NCBI GenBank assembly: GCA_015661005.1
Contig: JACTTX010000014.1
Span: 1-44,728 of the forward strand
Length of the DNA stretch: 44,728 nt
DNA from: Candidatus Magasanikiibacteriota bacterium
GTDB taxonomy: Bacteria; Patescibacteriota; Patescibacteriia; Magasanikbacterales; JACTTX01
Reading direction: 5' to 3'
The notes beneath the pieces are model-generated. The model was not told the origin of the DNA and did no database searches. It saw only the letters and a list, made by a program, of their open reading frames with translations. The translations under genes were made by a program, and so were the position numbers. Shown here one piece after another: positions 14,413 through 23,439 of this stretch (positions are counted from its first letter, which is position 1; each line of letters starts with the position of its first letter).

Positions 14413-15809
14413 ACAATTTCCGAGCAAGCGGCGCCGACGGCTTCCGCGTAAGTCGGATAAGCGTGAATCATTTGTCCGACCGATGTGTAGGGAATGTTCG
14501 CGTACATGGCCATGGCAATTTCATGAATAATTTCCGACGCTTGCGCACCTACGGCGTGCCCGCCTAAAATTTGTTTGGTTTTTTTATCAACAATTATTTT
14601 CACCAGTCCGGTCATTTCTTCCTCGCCGGCGACCAATGATTTTCCAAAAGCGCTGTATGGCGCCCGGCCAACGGCAATCTTAATTTTTTTGGCGATCGCT
14701 TGCGCCTCCGTCATTCCGACGGAACCGATTTCCGGCGAAACGTAAGTGCCGCGCGGCACGACCCGCAAATTATTTTTTATTTTATTGCCGACGGCGGCGT
14801 TTCGGCCGGTGATATCTCCTTGATAATGCGAGACATGCGTGAAAAACATTTGTCCGGTGGCATCACCGGCCAAATATACGCTTGGTGAACCCTGTAAATA
14901 TTCATTCAAGATCGGCCACCCGCGCTCGTTGAACTTCACACCGGCTTTTTCCAAATGCAGAAAGCCAAGGTTGGGTTGTTTGCCGGTGGCCAGGAGTATG
15001 GCTTCCGCCTCCAACGAACGCGGCGCTGGTTTTTTTCCGGCGGAAACGGCCGCGCCCGCGAGCGACACGATAATCTTTTGGCCGCGTCGGTCAACTGCAT
15101 TTATTTTGGCGCCGGTAAAAATTCTAATCCCGCGCCGTTTGAAACTTTCCGTCAAAATAGCGGCAATCTCCTCATCTTCGCGGGCAACCAGATGCGACGC
15201 GCTTTCAATAATCGTGCAGGCAACACCGAAAGCGTTCAGATACTGCGCTGTTTCCACGCCAATCGGCCCGCCGCCGATAATTACGATGGACGGCGGCAAT
15301 TTTTTCATTTCCAGTAAATCCTCGGCCGTCCAATAAGGAACTTTGTCCAGTCCCGTTATGTCCGGCACAAAAGTTGTGGAGCCGGTGCAAATAATAAATT
15401 TTTTGGCGGTAATGATTTTTCCGGAAACGGAAAGCGTCCGCGCATTTTCAAATCGCGCTGTGCCGCGAAGGAGTTTGACTTTGAGCGACGCCAAATAATT
15501 TTCCAGCCGCGGCGGCTTGGACAAAGCGTCAATCGTCTCCCGCATCCGGATATGGACGCGGCGGAAATCAATTTTTGGACGCGGCGCTTGGATGCCAAAC
15601 TCCGCCGCGCGTTTCATCAAACTGAAAACTTCCGCCGAACGCAAAATGGCCTTGCTGGGGACGCATCCCCAATTGGGACACTCGCCGCCAAGCCGCGCAG
15701 ATGCTTCAACGAGCGCAACTTTTTTTGCGCCGGCGGCGATGGCGCCTTCCACAGCCGAAAAACCGGCCGACCCGGCGCCGACCACAACAACATCAAAATC
15801 AAAGGGCAT
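14409..15809 (-). CDS. Pyridine nucleotide-disulfide oxidoreductase (dihydrolipoamide dehydrogenase/mercuric reductase-like)
   Basis: The 466-residue flavoprotein has an FAD-binding VVVVGAGSAGF near residue 7, the redox disulfide ECPNWGCVPSK (Cys spacing as in the family), a second Rossmann motif VIIGGGPIGVE near residue 180, the ATGKQPN and YLAGDATG FAD motifs, and a C-terminal HAYPTYAEA active-site His-Glu. This is the class I reductase family. No lipoyl-enzyme or mercury genes are nearby, so the substrate is unknown. It is probably the last gene of the nrdR-pyk run. Its stop overlaps that of the convergent gene at 14412. Confidence 0.88.
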   Translation of the reverse strand: MPFDFDVVVVGAGSAGFSAVEGAIAAGAKKVALVEASARLGGECPNWGCVPSKAILRSAEVFSLMKRAAEFGIQAPRPKIDFRRVHIRMRETIDALSKPPRLENYLASLKVKLLRGTARFENARTLSVSGKIITAKKFIICTGSTTFVPDITGLDKVPYWTAEDLLEMKKLPPSIVIIGGGPIGVETAQYLNAFGVACTIIESASHLVAREDEEIAAILTESFKRRGIRIFTGAKINAVDRRGQKIIVSLAGAAVSAGKKPAPRSLEAEAILLATGKQPNLGFLHLEKAGVKFNERGWPILNEYLQGSPSVYLAGDATGQMFFTHVSHYQGDITGRNAAVGNKIKNNLRVVPRGTYVSPEIGSVGMTEAQAIAKKIKIAVGRAPYSAFGKSLVAGEEEMTGLVKIIVDKKTKQILGGHAVGAQASEIIHEIAMAMYANIPYTSVGQMIHAYPTYAEAVGAACSEIV

Positions 15810-15845
15810 AATGCTACTGGAACCAATGAAAACGATGAGAGATTC

Positions 15846-16106
15846 CTACTTCAATCTTTTGGCGTAAGCATTATACACCGAAGCAAAAATCCAACCAAAA
15901 ATAAATCCAACAACAACGTGCAGAACCAGCATCCAAACCATTCCGCCCCAAGTGTACGAGAACCACGGATGCATTGAACCCATCCACATCACAACGCTTT
16001 CAAACCATCCGCCCATTAAAAGCGCCAATGACATTCCGACGAACCAACAAAGTCCGGCCAAAGTGGCCACGGTTGCGCCCCAAGCTTTAGCGTTTAATAA
16101 GTTCAT
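15846..16106 (-). CDS. DUF5676-like small membrane protein
   Basis: The 86-residue protein has two membrane helices (about residues 8-32 and 54-78) with the pattern [17 protein letters not shown] and [10 protein letters not shown], as I recall for DUF5676. The ATG overlaps the stop of pyk by 4 nt, and a strong Shine-Dalgarno sequence (AAGGAGGTG) lies inside the pyk end. Function is unknown. Confidence 0.65.
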   Translation of the reverse strand: MNLLNAKAWGATVATLAGLCWFVGMSLALLMGGWFESVVMWMGSMHPWFSYTWGGMVWMLVLHVVVGFIFGWIFASVYNAYAKRLK

Positions 16107-17485
16107 ATAATCACCTCCTTCACGTTCAAGTTGCTTCCATTTTTTTCAAAAGCAATCCAAGCGACACGATCACCTTTTTTTGCCAGACCGCGTTTTTTTA
16201 TTGTGTTAATCAATCCCGTCGCTGTTTTGGTCACGCTGGCATGAACACCCCAACGAACATTGAACTGCTGGGCATCTTTCAAGGTTTTGACCATTGGACA
16301 AATGCTCGCTTCCGGACGAAATTGGGAAATGAGCGGCGCCAAATGAGCGTGTTTAACATCAAGCGCGATGGCTTTGACTTTTGGCAAACGGCTGATGATC
16401 ATTGCCAAATCGCCCAAAAGTTCCGAAGCCGTATTGTGATCAACCGCGGGAACGGTTACCGGAAGATTGTCAAACTCCGATGCTTCGGTCTCATGGCAAA
16501 TCTTCCCCATCATCAAAACGGTTTCCACCGGATATTTTCCGGTGGCTGATTCACCGGAGAGCATCACACAATCCGTGTGATCAATGACGGCGTTCGCCAC
16601 ATCAGAAACTTCGGCCCGCGTTGGCCGCGGATTTTTGGCCATGGACGCCAGCATTTCCGTGGCGACAATGACGAATTTACCGCGCTCGCGGCACATTTTG
16701 ATCAGCCGTTTCTGAACAAGCGGCACTTCTTCCGCCGCCGCTTCCAAAGCCAAATCTCCGCGCGCCACCATAATGCCGTCAACTTCATCAACAATGGCGC
16801 TCATATTGGTAACCGCTTCATGTTTTTCAATTTTCGCCACCACGAGCGGCGTTACTCCCCGCTTCCATTTTTTGATGAGACCTTTCAGCTGTTTGACGTC
16901 TTCTGCCGTCCGCACAAAAGATAATGACACGATATCCACGTCTTTCCCCAAACCGAATTGCAAATCTTTTTTGTCCTTGTCCGTGATTGAAGGAACGGAA
17001 AGCGAGGCCGTGGGCACATTCATTCCTTTGTGCGGAAGCAAGACGCCGCCGACTTCAATTTTGGTATAAATGAGTTTTCCTTTGACCGTAGTAACGCGAA
17101 CTTGCATCAAGCCGTCATCCAACAAAATGATGTCGTTTTTTTTCACGTCCTTCGGAAGATTCACATAAGTGAAAGGCAGATGACCTTTGCCGCCATCGTT
17201 CGCAAAAATAATTTCCGCGCCGACTTTAAGCGCCACGCCTTCAGCCGGTAAATCACCGACGCGGATTTTTGGGCCGGAGAGATCCTGAAGAATGGCCAGC
17301 GGCTCATTGGTTTGCTTGGCAACGGTGCGAATATTTTTTATGAGCTGGCTATGATTGGCGTAAGTGCCGTGAGAAAAATTCAAACGACAAACATTCAAAC
17401 CAACGGCCACAAGTTTTTTAAGCGTGGCCAATTTTTCCGAGGCCGGACCGATCGTGGCGACAATTTTTGTGCGTTTCATCATCAT
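16103..17485 (-). CDS. pyk: Pyruvate kinase
   Basis: The 460-residue enzyme makes pyruvate and ATP from phosphoenolpyruvate in glycolysis. The signatures [20 protein letters not shown], the catalytic-lysine segment [22 protein letters not shown] and [16 protein letters not shown] are present in order, followed by the C-terminal domain. The start is one of three consecutive ATGs at 17485-17477, and MKRTKIV is the usual family beginning. It is 2 nt after the small membrane gene and is followed with overlap by the DUF5676 gene. Confidence 0.95.
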   Translation of the reverse strand: MMMKRTKIVATIGPASEKLATLKKLVAVGLNVCRLNFSHGTYANHSQLIKNIRTVAKQTNEPLAILQDLSGPKIRVGDLPAEGVALKVGAEIIFANDGGKGHLPFTYVNLPKDVKKNDIILLDDGLMQVRVTTVKGKLIYTKIEVGGVLLPHKGMNVPTASLSVPSITDKDKKDLQFGLGKDVDIVSLSFVRTAEDVKQLKGLIKKWKRGVTPLVVAKIEKHEAVTNMSAIVDEVDGIMVARGDLALEAAAEEVPLVQKRLIKMCRERGKFVIVATEMLASMAKNPRPTRAEVSDVANAVIDHTDCVMLSGESATGKYPVETVLMMGKICHETEASEFDNLPVTVPAVDHNTASELLGDLAMIISRLPKVKAIALDVKHAHLAPLISQFRPEASICPMVKTLKDAQQFNVRWGVHASVTKTATGLINTIKKRGLAKKGDRVAWIAFEKNGSNLNVKEVII

Positions 17486-17487
17486 AT

Positions 17488-17790
17488 TTATTTTACGGCT
17501 TTTGTTTGCAGTTCCTTTAAGAATTGTTGTTTCTGGGCTTCCGATAAAGGCAGGTTTTTAAGCAAATCGGCAGGATTGGCTTTTCCTGACAGCACGGACT
17601 GCAATTGACCGGTGTAGGAACTGATAATCCGCGGCGCGTAATAAACGGCCAACCCGAGCGGCACGACCACAATCAAAAATTTTATCCATGACATTACCAT
17701 TTGGTAAATCAGATGCCGCCGGATGCTCCGTGTCACTCGCAAAACTTCTTCGGTCATCGCCAGATTTTTTTGCAAAAGTTCGTCGGACAT
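17488..17790 (-). CDS. Small single-pass membrane protein, unknown
   Basis: The 100-residue protein has a polar, helical N-terminus ([22 protein letters not shown]), one membrane helix at about residues 36-55 and a soluble tail. I do not recognise the family. It lies in the nrdR-pyk operon, 9 nt after nrdR and 2 nt before pyk. Confidence 0.65.
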   Translation of the reverse strand: MSDELLQKNLAMTEEVLRVTRSIRRHLIYQMVMSWIKFLIVVVPLGLAVYYAPRIISSYTGQLQSVLSGKANPADLLKNLPLSEAQKQQFLKELQTKAVK

Positions 17791-17799
17791 ATAAAGCGA

Positions 17800-18264
17800 T
17801 TATTTTTTATGACCCTTTTTAAGCAATCGCGCCAGTTCTTTTTGAAAAGTGGCCACGTCTTCAAAAGCGCGGTAGACGGACGCAAACCGGATGTACGCCA
17901 CCTTGTCAAAACTTTGCAGATGATTCATCACAATTTCTCCTATGTCGCGGCTGGTGATTTCATCCTTCTTGCGTTTCTGAATGTCCCGTTCAATTTTATG
18001 CACCAGCGTTTTGAAACGATCAACGGTGTAGGGACGTTTTTCCAGAGCCCGTTTGAGACCGTGCTCCAGCTTGCCGCGGTCGTACGCTTCCCGCCGACCA
18101 TTGGATTTGACGACCGTCAAATCCAGAATCTCCACTTCTTCCAAGGTGGAAAAACGATAACCGCATTTGTTACATTGACGGCGGCGGCGAATGCTCACCC
18201 CATCCGGTCCTGATCTGGAATCAATGACCTTGGTGTCACTGCTTTTGCAAAGCGGACAATTCAT
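17800..18264 (-). CDS. nrdR: Transcriptional repressor NrdR
   Basis: The 154-residue protein has a zinc ribbon with Cys3, Cys6, Cys31 and Cys34 (MNCPLC, QCNKCG), the SIRRRRQC signature, and an ATP-cone domain (about residues 47-137). NrdR senses ATP/dATP and represses ribonucleotide reductase genes, none of which is in this window. It heads a minus-strand operon and has a leaderless-type promoter. Confidence 0.94.
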   Translation of the reverse strand: MNCPLCKSSDTKVIDSRSGPDGVSIRRRRQCNKCGYRFSTLEEVEILDLTVVKSNGRREAYDRGKLEHGLKRALEKRPYTVDRFKTLVHKIERDIQKRKKDEITSRDIGEIVMNHLQSFDKVAYIRFASVYRAFEDVATFQKELARLLKKGHKK

Positions 18265-18265
18265 G

Positions 18266-18299
18266 TAAAAAGTATATCAAAAAAATGGCCAGTGGCCAA
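18266..18299 (-). promoter_or_regulatory. nrdR promoter, leaderless type
   Basis: On the minus strand TTGGCC, 17 nt and TATACT are followed after exactly 6 nt by the nrdR ATG at 18264. No Shine-Dalgarno sequence would be on the transcript. Confidence 0.6.
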
Positions 18300-18334
18300 T
18301 TTATTCGAAGAGTGTGACGTAAATGTTGTGTATG

Positions 18335-18434
18335 TTGAATGGCAACCGGAAATATCGTGTTGCTTAGAACAAGAACGATATTTCCGGTTACCATTCAAGC
18401 CCAACAAGAACGCCACAGTGACTGGCTTCCATTC
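18335..18434. repeat. Palindromic repeat, capped family, locus C (nested)
   Basis: The inner cap at 18356-18377 (CGTGTTGCT...AAGAACG) sits on a 21-bp stem with one mismatch (18335-18355 with 18378-18398). A second cap half (CAACAAGAACGCC) follows at about 18404-18416, and the outer left partner TGTGTATG precedes the stem. The locus fills the spacer between nrdR and ftsZ. Confidence 0.75.
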
Positions 18435-18443
18435 TCTGTTCCC

Positions 18444-19688
18444 TTATCCCATCTTTTTTCTGATAAACGCCGGAATCTCCAAATCCTCATCCTCTTTTCC
18501 AAATTCATCACCGTCATCTTTCATCACCGTCTTTTTTTGAAAAACCGTTCGTTGCGGTTCATCAGATATTGCGGGAGTTAGAGGTGCGGAAGTGAAACCG
18601 GCCGGTCGGGAGGCAAGGGGCGCGGCGGCATTCAAAATTGAAGCTGGTCGGCTTGAAACCGGCGACGGATTCATAAAATTACGGCCACCGGCCATAAACT
18701 GCCGGTCATTTGCTCTCTCCACCATAATGGGCGCGTCATCTTCAAAACCGGTGGCAATGACCGTGATCTTCACTTCATCCTTCATACTCTCATCAATGAC
18801 TGCGCCAAAAATAACTTTGGCATTTTCATCCGCGGAACCGGTGATGACTTTGGCGGCTTCACTCACTTCCTGCATTCCCAAAGTTTCCGCGCCGGTAATG
18901 GTGAACAAAATTCCGCGCGCGCCGTCAATGGAAAGATCCAAAAGCGGTGAAGCAATAGCCGCTTTGGCCGCTTCAACGGCGCGATTTTCCCCGCTGGCGC
19001 GACCAATTCCCATCAAAGCCGAGCCCTGATTTTGCATAATGGCCCGCACATCCGCAAAGTCAACATTAATGAGTCCGGGAACAGTTATAAGTTCAGAAAT
19101 TCCTTGCACGCCTTGACGCAAAACATCATCAACAATTCTAAAAGCGTCAAGAAGGGAAGTTTTTTTGTCAATGATTTGGAGCACACGATCATTCGGAATG
19201 GTGATGACCGTATCCACGCGGCGGATCAGTTCTTCATGAGCGGAATCGGCAATGGCTTTGCGTTGGCTGTGCTCAAAAGAAAACGGTCTAGTGACAACGG
19301 CCACGGTCAAAGCCCCGGACTCTTTGGCAATTTCCGCCACCAAGGGCGCCGCGCCGCTTCCCGTTCCTCCGCCCAAACCGCAGGTGATAAAAACCATATC
19401 CGCGCCTTTTAACAAATCGCGAATTTCATTTTGTGATTCTTCAGCGGCGCGCCGACCCATTTCCGGATCCATGCCCGCGCCCAAACCGCGCGTCACGGTT
19501 TTTCCAATGTGCAGTTTGACCGGCGCCAAAGAATGATGCAGGGCTTGCACATCCGTATTCACCGCGACAAAATCAACGCCGCGAATTTTTGACTGCACCA
19601 TCCGGTTCACGGCTGAACCGCCGGAACCGCCAACGCCAATGACTTTAATTTTCGCAAAACTTTCCAAAGCCGGTTTAACTTCAGGCAT
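18444..19688 (-). CDS. ftsZ: Cell division protein FtsZ
   Basis: This is a 414-residue tubulin-like GTPase that forms the division ring. The nucleotide signature GGGTGSG lies at residues 106-112, and the T7-loop NVDFAD at 208-213 completes the catalytic site of the neighbouring subunit. A variable linker rich in Ala, Ser and Pro (about 325-395) leads to the conserved C-terminal peptide [10 protein letters not shown], which binds FtsA. It lies downstream of ftsA, with its own promoter in the spacer (19789-19818). Confidence 0.97.
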   Translation of the reverse strand: MPEVKPALESFAKIKVIGVGGSGGSAVNRMVQSKIRGVDFVAVNTDVQALHHSLAPVKLHIGKTVTRGLGAGMDPEMGRRAAEESQNEIRDLLKGADMVFITCGLGGGTGSGAAPLVAEIAKESGALTVAVVTRPFSFEHSQRKAIADSAHEELIRRVDTVITIPNDRVLQIIDKKTSLLDAFRIVDDVLRQGVQGISELITVPGLINVDFADVRAIMQNQGSALMGIGRASGENRAVEAAKAAIASPLLDLSIDGARGILFTITGAETLGMQEVSEAAKVITGSADENAKVIFGAVIDESMKDEVKITVIATGFEDDAPIMVERANDRQFMAGGRNFMNPSPVSSRPASILNAAAPLASRPAGFTSAPLTPAISDEPQRTVFQKKTVMKDDGDEFGKEDEDLEIPAFIRKKMG

Positions 19689-19759
19689 AAATTTTATGCG
19701 GCTTATCTGCGCAAGTTATGAGTGGCTTATGAATACTTTTTGTGTTCACATTGCCGGAA

Positions 19760-19783
19760 ATAAAATAAGGAGCGCGAGCTCCA
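19760..19783 (-). terminator. Attenuator-like hairpin in the ftsZ leader
   Basis: On the minus strand GGAGC-TCGC-GCTCC is followed by TTATTTTATTT, soon after the inferred start of the ftsZ transcript. It has the form of a short intrinsic terminator. Confidence 0.4.
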
Positions 19784-19788
19784 CTCAT

Positions 19789-19818
19789 AGTGTACGGTGA
19801 ATTGTTATCCACAGTCAA
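19789..19818 (-). promoter_or_regulatory. ftsZ promoter with a DnaA box in its spacer
   Basis: TTGACT (19818-19813), 18 nt and TACACT (19794-19789) form a good promoter on the minus strand, with about 95 nt of leader before ftsZ. The plus strand carries a perfect DnaA box TTATCCACA at 19805-19813, between the two promoter boxes and touching the -35. Confidence 0.6.
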
Positions 19819-19823
19819 GTCAG

Positions 19824-19866
19824 GGGGACAGTTAGCGTGGTAACTGTCCCCAAGGTAATTGTCCCC
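19824..19866. repeat. GGGGACA-type palindrome after ftsA
   Basis: GGGGACAGTTA pairs with TAACTGTCCCC around a 6-nt loop (19824-19851), and a further half copy (AATTGTCCCC) ends at 19866, next to the ftsA stop codon at 19868. It may act as a terminator and belongs with the elements at 21551 and 36648. Confidence 0.65.
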
Positions 19867-19867
19867 G

Positions 19868-21130
19868 TCAAGGCATCAGCGCCTTGAACCATGAACGCAC
19901 TTGAACAGAAACTTTGTTCAAACTTTTAAACTTACCGACCAAAGCGCCAAACCCACTTCTCTCTTCCCCGCTCATTTCCACACCCCAGCGCACCAAACCA
20001 ATAGCCGTGGTGAAAGCCAGATCATTGACTTTATCCGTAACGCTCGTGATATCAAGCGGATAACCAAGTGAAGCCGACAAACGCAAAACGCGCTTGGCCA
20101 CTTCCGTCAAACCCGGAAGTTTGGCGCCGCCGCCGGTGAAAACAATTCCGGCCGGCAACATTCCGCTTTTCCCCACGGCTTGAAGTTCGCGATCAATTTT
20201 TTCCATTATCTCTTCGGCCCGCGCTTCAATAATCTGTGCCACAAACCGACGATCAACCAACTCCGCTTCCGGCGCGCCCAAGGACGCCAATTCAATCTCC
20301 TCTTTTTTGGGAACCATTCTTGGCGCGGCCGTTCCATATTCCAATTTCATCCGCTCGGCCACGTCAATCGCGGTGCGCAATCCAATGGCCAGATCTGAAG
20401 TGATGTGATCGGAACCGATTTGCAAAATGGCCGTGTGCAAGACGTCTCCCTCTTCAAAAACGGCAACGGAGGTGGTGGCGCCGCCAATGTTCACCACAGC
20501 CACACCCAAGTCCTTTTGACGCGATGTTACCACGGCCTCGGCGCACGCCAAAACGCCAAGAACCAGATCATCAATATCCAATCCGGTGCGGTACACGGCC
20601 TTGGTCAAATTTTTTATTTGCGAAGAAACGCCTTGAATAATTTGGGCGTCAACTTCTAACCGCACGCCAGTCATGCCGATTGGATCTTTGATTCCCGTTT
20701 GCCCGTCAACGGAGAAACGTTTAGGAATGACGTGAAGAATTTCATAGTTCATTGGCGTGGCCACGGTCTTGGCCGCTTCCACGGCGCGCTCCACATCTTC
20801 ATTGGCAATTTCCTCGTCCGCTTTGGAAACAGCCACGACACCTTTGCTCTCCTGCGCCAAAACGTGCGTGCCGGAAATTCCAACCCAAGCATGTTCAATG
20901 GGCGCGCCGCACATTCGCTCCGCGCGTTCCAAACAGGCGGAGACGGCAGAGACCGTGTCTTCAATACTCGTGACCACGCCTTTGTGCACGCCGCCGGATG
21001 GCACTTCCGCCGCGCCAATCAAATGCAAAATATCAAGGTTCCCGGTGTTGGCCCGAGCGCCAACGGCAATCCGCACGGCCGTTCCGCCGATATCCAGGCC
21101 GGTAACCAAATTGTTAGCGCGGGATTTCAT
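19868..21130 (-). CDS. ftsA: Cell division protein FtsA
   Basis: This is a 420-residue actin-like ATPase that anchors FtsZ to the membrane. TGLDIGGTAVRIAVG (phosphate 1), the SHS2 insert (about residues 85-170), VAVVNIGGATTSVAVF (phosphate 2) and GIVFTGGGAKLPGL (adenosine motif) are all present. The last residues (KVSVQVRSWFKALMP) form an amphipathic membrane-targeting helix. TATAAA lies exactly 6 nt before the ATG. Confidence 0.95.
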   Translation of the reverse strand: MKSRANNLVTGLDIGGTAVRIAVGARANTGNLDILHLIGAAEVPSGGVHKGVVTSIEDTVSAVSACLERAERMCGAPIEHAWVGISGTHVLAQESKGVVAVSKADEEIANEDVERAVEAAKTVATPMNYEILHVIPKRFSVDGQTGIKDPIGMTGVRLEVDAQIIQGVSSQIKNLTKAVYRTGLDIDDLVLGVLACAEAVVTSRQKDLGVAVVNIGGATTSVAVFEEGDVLHTAILQIGSDHITSDLAIGLRTAIDVAERMKLEYGTAAPRMVPKKEEIELASLGAPEAELVDRRFVAQIIEARAEEIMEKIDRELQAVGKSGMLPAGIVFTGGGAKLPGLTEVAKRVLRLSASLGYPLDITSVTDKVNDLAFTTAIGLVRWGVEMSGEERSGFGALVGKFKSLNKVSVQVRSWFKALMP

Positions 21131-21136
21131 GATTGA

Positions 21137-21142
21137 TTTATA
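21137..21142 (-). promoter_or_regulatory. Leaderless-type -10 box of ftsA
   Basis: On the minus strand TATAAA is separated from the ftsA ATG by 6 nt (TCAATC). The -35 is weak. Confidence 0.45.
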
Positions 21143-21170
21143 ACATTACACATACAACATAAAACATTTT

Positions 21171-21539
21171 TTAAAGGTTCCTGATACTATCCAGCAGATA
21201 CGGCACAAAAATAATCAACCCGACAATCACCGCGCCCAGTGAGGCAATCAAAACCGCGCCGGCCATCATATCTTTGATCACTTCCACATAAGGATGAATG
21301 CGCGGTTTAAGCGCGTCCACTAAACGTTCCACCACCGAATTTAAAATTTCCAAAATCAGCACCATCACGATTGACAAAATCACCACGATCACTTCCCAAA
21401 TGCGCAGTGGAAAAACGCCAATCAAAATTAAAACCACGGCGGCAATGAATGTTTGTACGCGAAAAGATCGCTCTTCCCGCAGAAGGCGGAGGAGTCCTCG
21501 GCCGGCGTAACGGAAACTTTGAAGAAAACGGCGTAACAT
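21171..21539 (-). CDS. dgkA: Diacylglycerol/undecaprenol kinase (DgkA family)
   Basis: This 122-residue membrane enzyme has a basic N-terminus, EERSFRVQTF and three membrane helices. The family signature EILNSVVERLVDALKPRIHP is followed by IKDMMAGAVLIASLGA. In Gram-positive-type relatives the substrate is undecaprenol, which feeds the lipid carrier of wall synthesis. It lies between ybeY and ftsA. Confidence 0.9.
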   Translation of the reverse strand: MLRRFLQSFRYAGRGLLRLLREERSFRVQTFIAAVVLILIGVFPLRIWEVIVVILSIVMVLILEILNSVVERLVDALKPRIHPYVEVIKDMMAGAVLIASLGAVIVGLIIFVPYLLDSIRNL

Positions 21540-21550
21540 AGGATCATCGT

Positions 21551-21619
21551 GGGGACAGTTCTAAAGGGGACACTTCTAAACGCTTTGCGTTTAGAAGTGT
21601 CCCCTTTAGAACTGTCCCC
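21551..21619. repeat. GGGGACA-type palindrome with 33-bp perfect arms
   Basis: Arms 21551-21583 and 21587-21619 are perfect inverted repeats around a 3-nt loop. Each arm is itself a pair of related units (GGGGACAGTTCTAAA, then GGGGACACTTCTAAA). The stop codon and the last residues of ybeY lie inside it. It is probably a REP-like element that also works as a terminator. Confidence 0.85.
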
Positions 21620-22052
21620 TTTCTAAAATCTTCTCTTGAAGCGGCAACATCACGGCCGCGTCTTTAACGCGCACATGATCATAAGATAGCAAATGCAGGG
21701 CGCCGTGCACAAGCAAGCGCGTCATTTCCTGTTTGATACTGGCGCCGTATTCTTTGGCTTGGCGCCGTGCTTGCGGCACACAAATCACAATTTCACCCTG
21801 ATACTTTTCCGTCTCCGCCGATGGCGCCAAAAATTTCCGCCGCTCTTTCCGCCCGCCAAAGGCCAGCACATCGGTCACACAATTTTTCCCGCGATACTTA
21901 AAATTCAACCGCTTCATTTCCGCATCGCCAACCAATGAAACCTCACATTGCGCTTGCGGCGCTCCGCCGGCGCGGAAAGCCGCTGTCACAATTTTTTGGA
22001 TCACGCGGCGAGTGAACGGAGCTTTAACACGGACAAGAATCGGAATCGTCAT
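21606..22052 (-). CDS. ybeY: Endoribonuclease YbeY
   Basis: This 148-residue metalloprotein is needed for rRNA maturation. The zinc motif HGALHLLSYDH (HX3HX5H) is present, preceded by NFKYRGKNCVTDVLAFGG. The last residues (ERGQF) and the TAA stop are encoded by the palindrome at 21551-21619, so the native C-terminus may have been replaced. The start overlaps the stop of the upstream gene (ATGA). Confidence 0.93.
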   Translation of the reverse strand: MTIPILVRVKAPFTRRVIQKIVTAAFRAGGAPQAQCEVSLVGDAEMKRLNFKYRGKNCVTDVLAFGGRKERRKFLAPSAETEKYQGEIVICVPQARRQAKEYGASIKQEMTRLLVHGALHLLSYDHVRVKDAAVMLPLQEKILERGQF

Positions 22053-23287
22053 GGAGACGGAGCTACCGTTTCCGGAATTGGCTGTTCATCCGGGCCGGGT
22101 AGCGTGGTTGGTGTTGGCGCCGTTGGCGTTGTTTCCGGCGCAACCACTGTCTCCGGCGTTGTCACTGATTCCGATTCACTCACAATGGTTGTTTCCGGCA
22201 AAGGCGCAGGCGACGCCACCGGTAAAGGAATATTTTCCGGTTTTGGCGCGCTTTCAAAGCTCTGCACCATCATATTGAAAAGCGCTTTAAAATTTATGTC
22301 CGTCCGCGTGCCGACGTTATAAACCAAAACATAAATAAAATTTTGTCCCGGGAAAAATGCCGCCAAACCGTCCGCCGTTTTCAAACCATCCTGCCCCAAA
22401 CGATTGGTGAAAGTTTGGAGCGATGACAGCGGCACATTAGGGAATTGAAAGACAAACCATTGGGCAAAAGTTTGTCCGGCGGCCAAGGGAATGGCTCGCG
22501 CCTCAACATATTCACCGGAGACGGCAGTGAACATGATCTCGTCATTGGTTGTTTCATCAAGCGGCCGCGCCAGCCACGATTCCGGATAATAAACGGCGTA
22601 GCGGAAAGTCGGATTCACATATTGCCGCACCAATCCCGAGTCCTTTAATTTTTGCGGCGCTTCAGCCCGCGGATTATAAAGATTGGCGAGCTCAACGGCG
22701 TCATCATAAGTGTCATCATCCGTGTCCGGCTTGGCCACGTCCGTGCCGAGCAACGCTTCTTCCGCGTCCGTCAGATTATCGCGATCAAAATCCGGCGTGC
22801 TTGGCAGAGTGGTCGGCAAAATCAGAGGCGTTGGCGCGGGTTTAACCGGCGGCGGCGCTTCCGGCGGAGGAACTTCTTCTGTTGGCGCTGACGGTACTTC
22901 GGCAACCGGCGCGGGCGCCCCCGCCGGTCGCGGCAGAGGCGGGGGCGTTGGCGGGCGCGAGGAAACAATGACGTACCAAGACGCTCCGCCCATGAAAACA
23001 ACCAAAAAGGCAATACCGCCAATCAAAATTAATTTTTTGTGGCTGGCAAAAAAAGCCGCTCCGGCCGCCGGTTTGCTTGGCGCGATTTTTGTCACCTGCC
23101 CGGGAATAGACGGCGCCGCGCCAACAACAGCGCGCGATGGCGCCGCTTTGGCCGGTCCGGTTTCAATCACGGGTTCCAACGGCGAACGTCCGCCGTAAAA
23201 ATCCGGCGGAATGGTGTGGACGGTAATCGGTTCACCTGCCGGTTGTTCCGGTTGGTCAATAACCGTGTGTGGTTTTTTATCAAACAT
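22049..23287 (-). CDS. Membrane-anchored protein with TSP3-type calcium repeats
   Basis: This is a 412-residue protein. A proline-rich cytoplasmic N-terminus of about 85 residues is followed by one membrane helix (about 87-108), a Pro/Ala-rich linker, and TSP3-like acidic repeats (DFDRDNLTDAEEALLGTD, PDTDDDTYDDAVELANLYNP) near residues 170-210. A globular domain (about 220-350) and a low-complexity Thr/Pro tail complete it. The repeats are known to bind calcium. It shares the layout of its neighbour at 23440-24237. Confidence 0.72.
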   Translation of the reverse strand: MFDKKPHTVIDQPEQPAGEPITVHTIPPDFYGGRSPLEPVIETGPAKAAPSRAVVGAAPSIPGQVTKIAPSKPAAGAAFFASHKKLILIGGIAFLVVFMGGASWYVIVSSRPPTPPPLPRPAGAPAPVAEVPSAPTEEVPPPEAPPPVKPAPTPLILPTTLPSTPDFDRDNLTDAEEALLGTDVAKPDTDDDTYDDAVELANLYNPRAEAPQKLKDSGLVRQYVNPTFRYAVYYPESWLARPLDETTNDEIMFTAVSGEYVEARAIPLAAGQTFAQWFVFQFPNVPLSSLQTFTNRLGQDGLKTADGLAAFFPGQNFIYVLVYNVGTRTDINFKALFNMMVQSFESAPKPENIPLPVASPAPLPETTIVSESESVTTPETVVAPETTPTAPTPTTLPGPDEQPIPETVAPSP

Positions 23288-23333
23288 AAATTATGCGCTG
23301 GTGGTGTATCAATTTGTTCGCGATAGTAATGCG

Positions 23334-23435
23334 CAAATGGCGTGTATTGTTGATAGTTACCAGCAAATGTCGTGTTGCTTAGAACAAGAACGCCATTTGC
23401 CGGTAACTATCAACATAAGACAAGAACGCCATTTG
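23334..23435. repeat. Palindromic repeat, capped family, locus D (nested)
   Basis: The inner cap at 23371-23392 (CGTGTTGCT...AAGAACG) has a 22-bp stem with two mismatches (23349-23370 with 23393-23414). Around it, CAAATGGCGTGTA and ACAAGAACGCCATTTG form an outer copy of the same cap and arm, so one unit appears nested in another. Confidence 0.78.
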
Positions 23436-23439
23436 TAGC

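Noticed and set aside
19805-19813. DnaA box as a sign of the replication origin
   Set aside because: There is only one perfect box, with no dnaA/dnaN genes nearby and no AT-rich unwinding cluster; a regulatory role is more likely.
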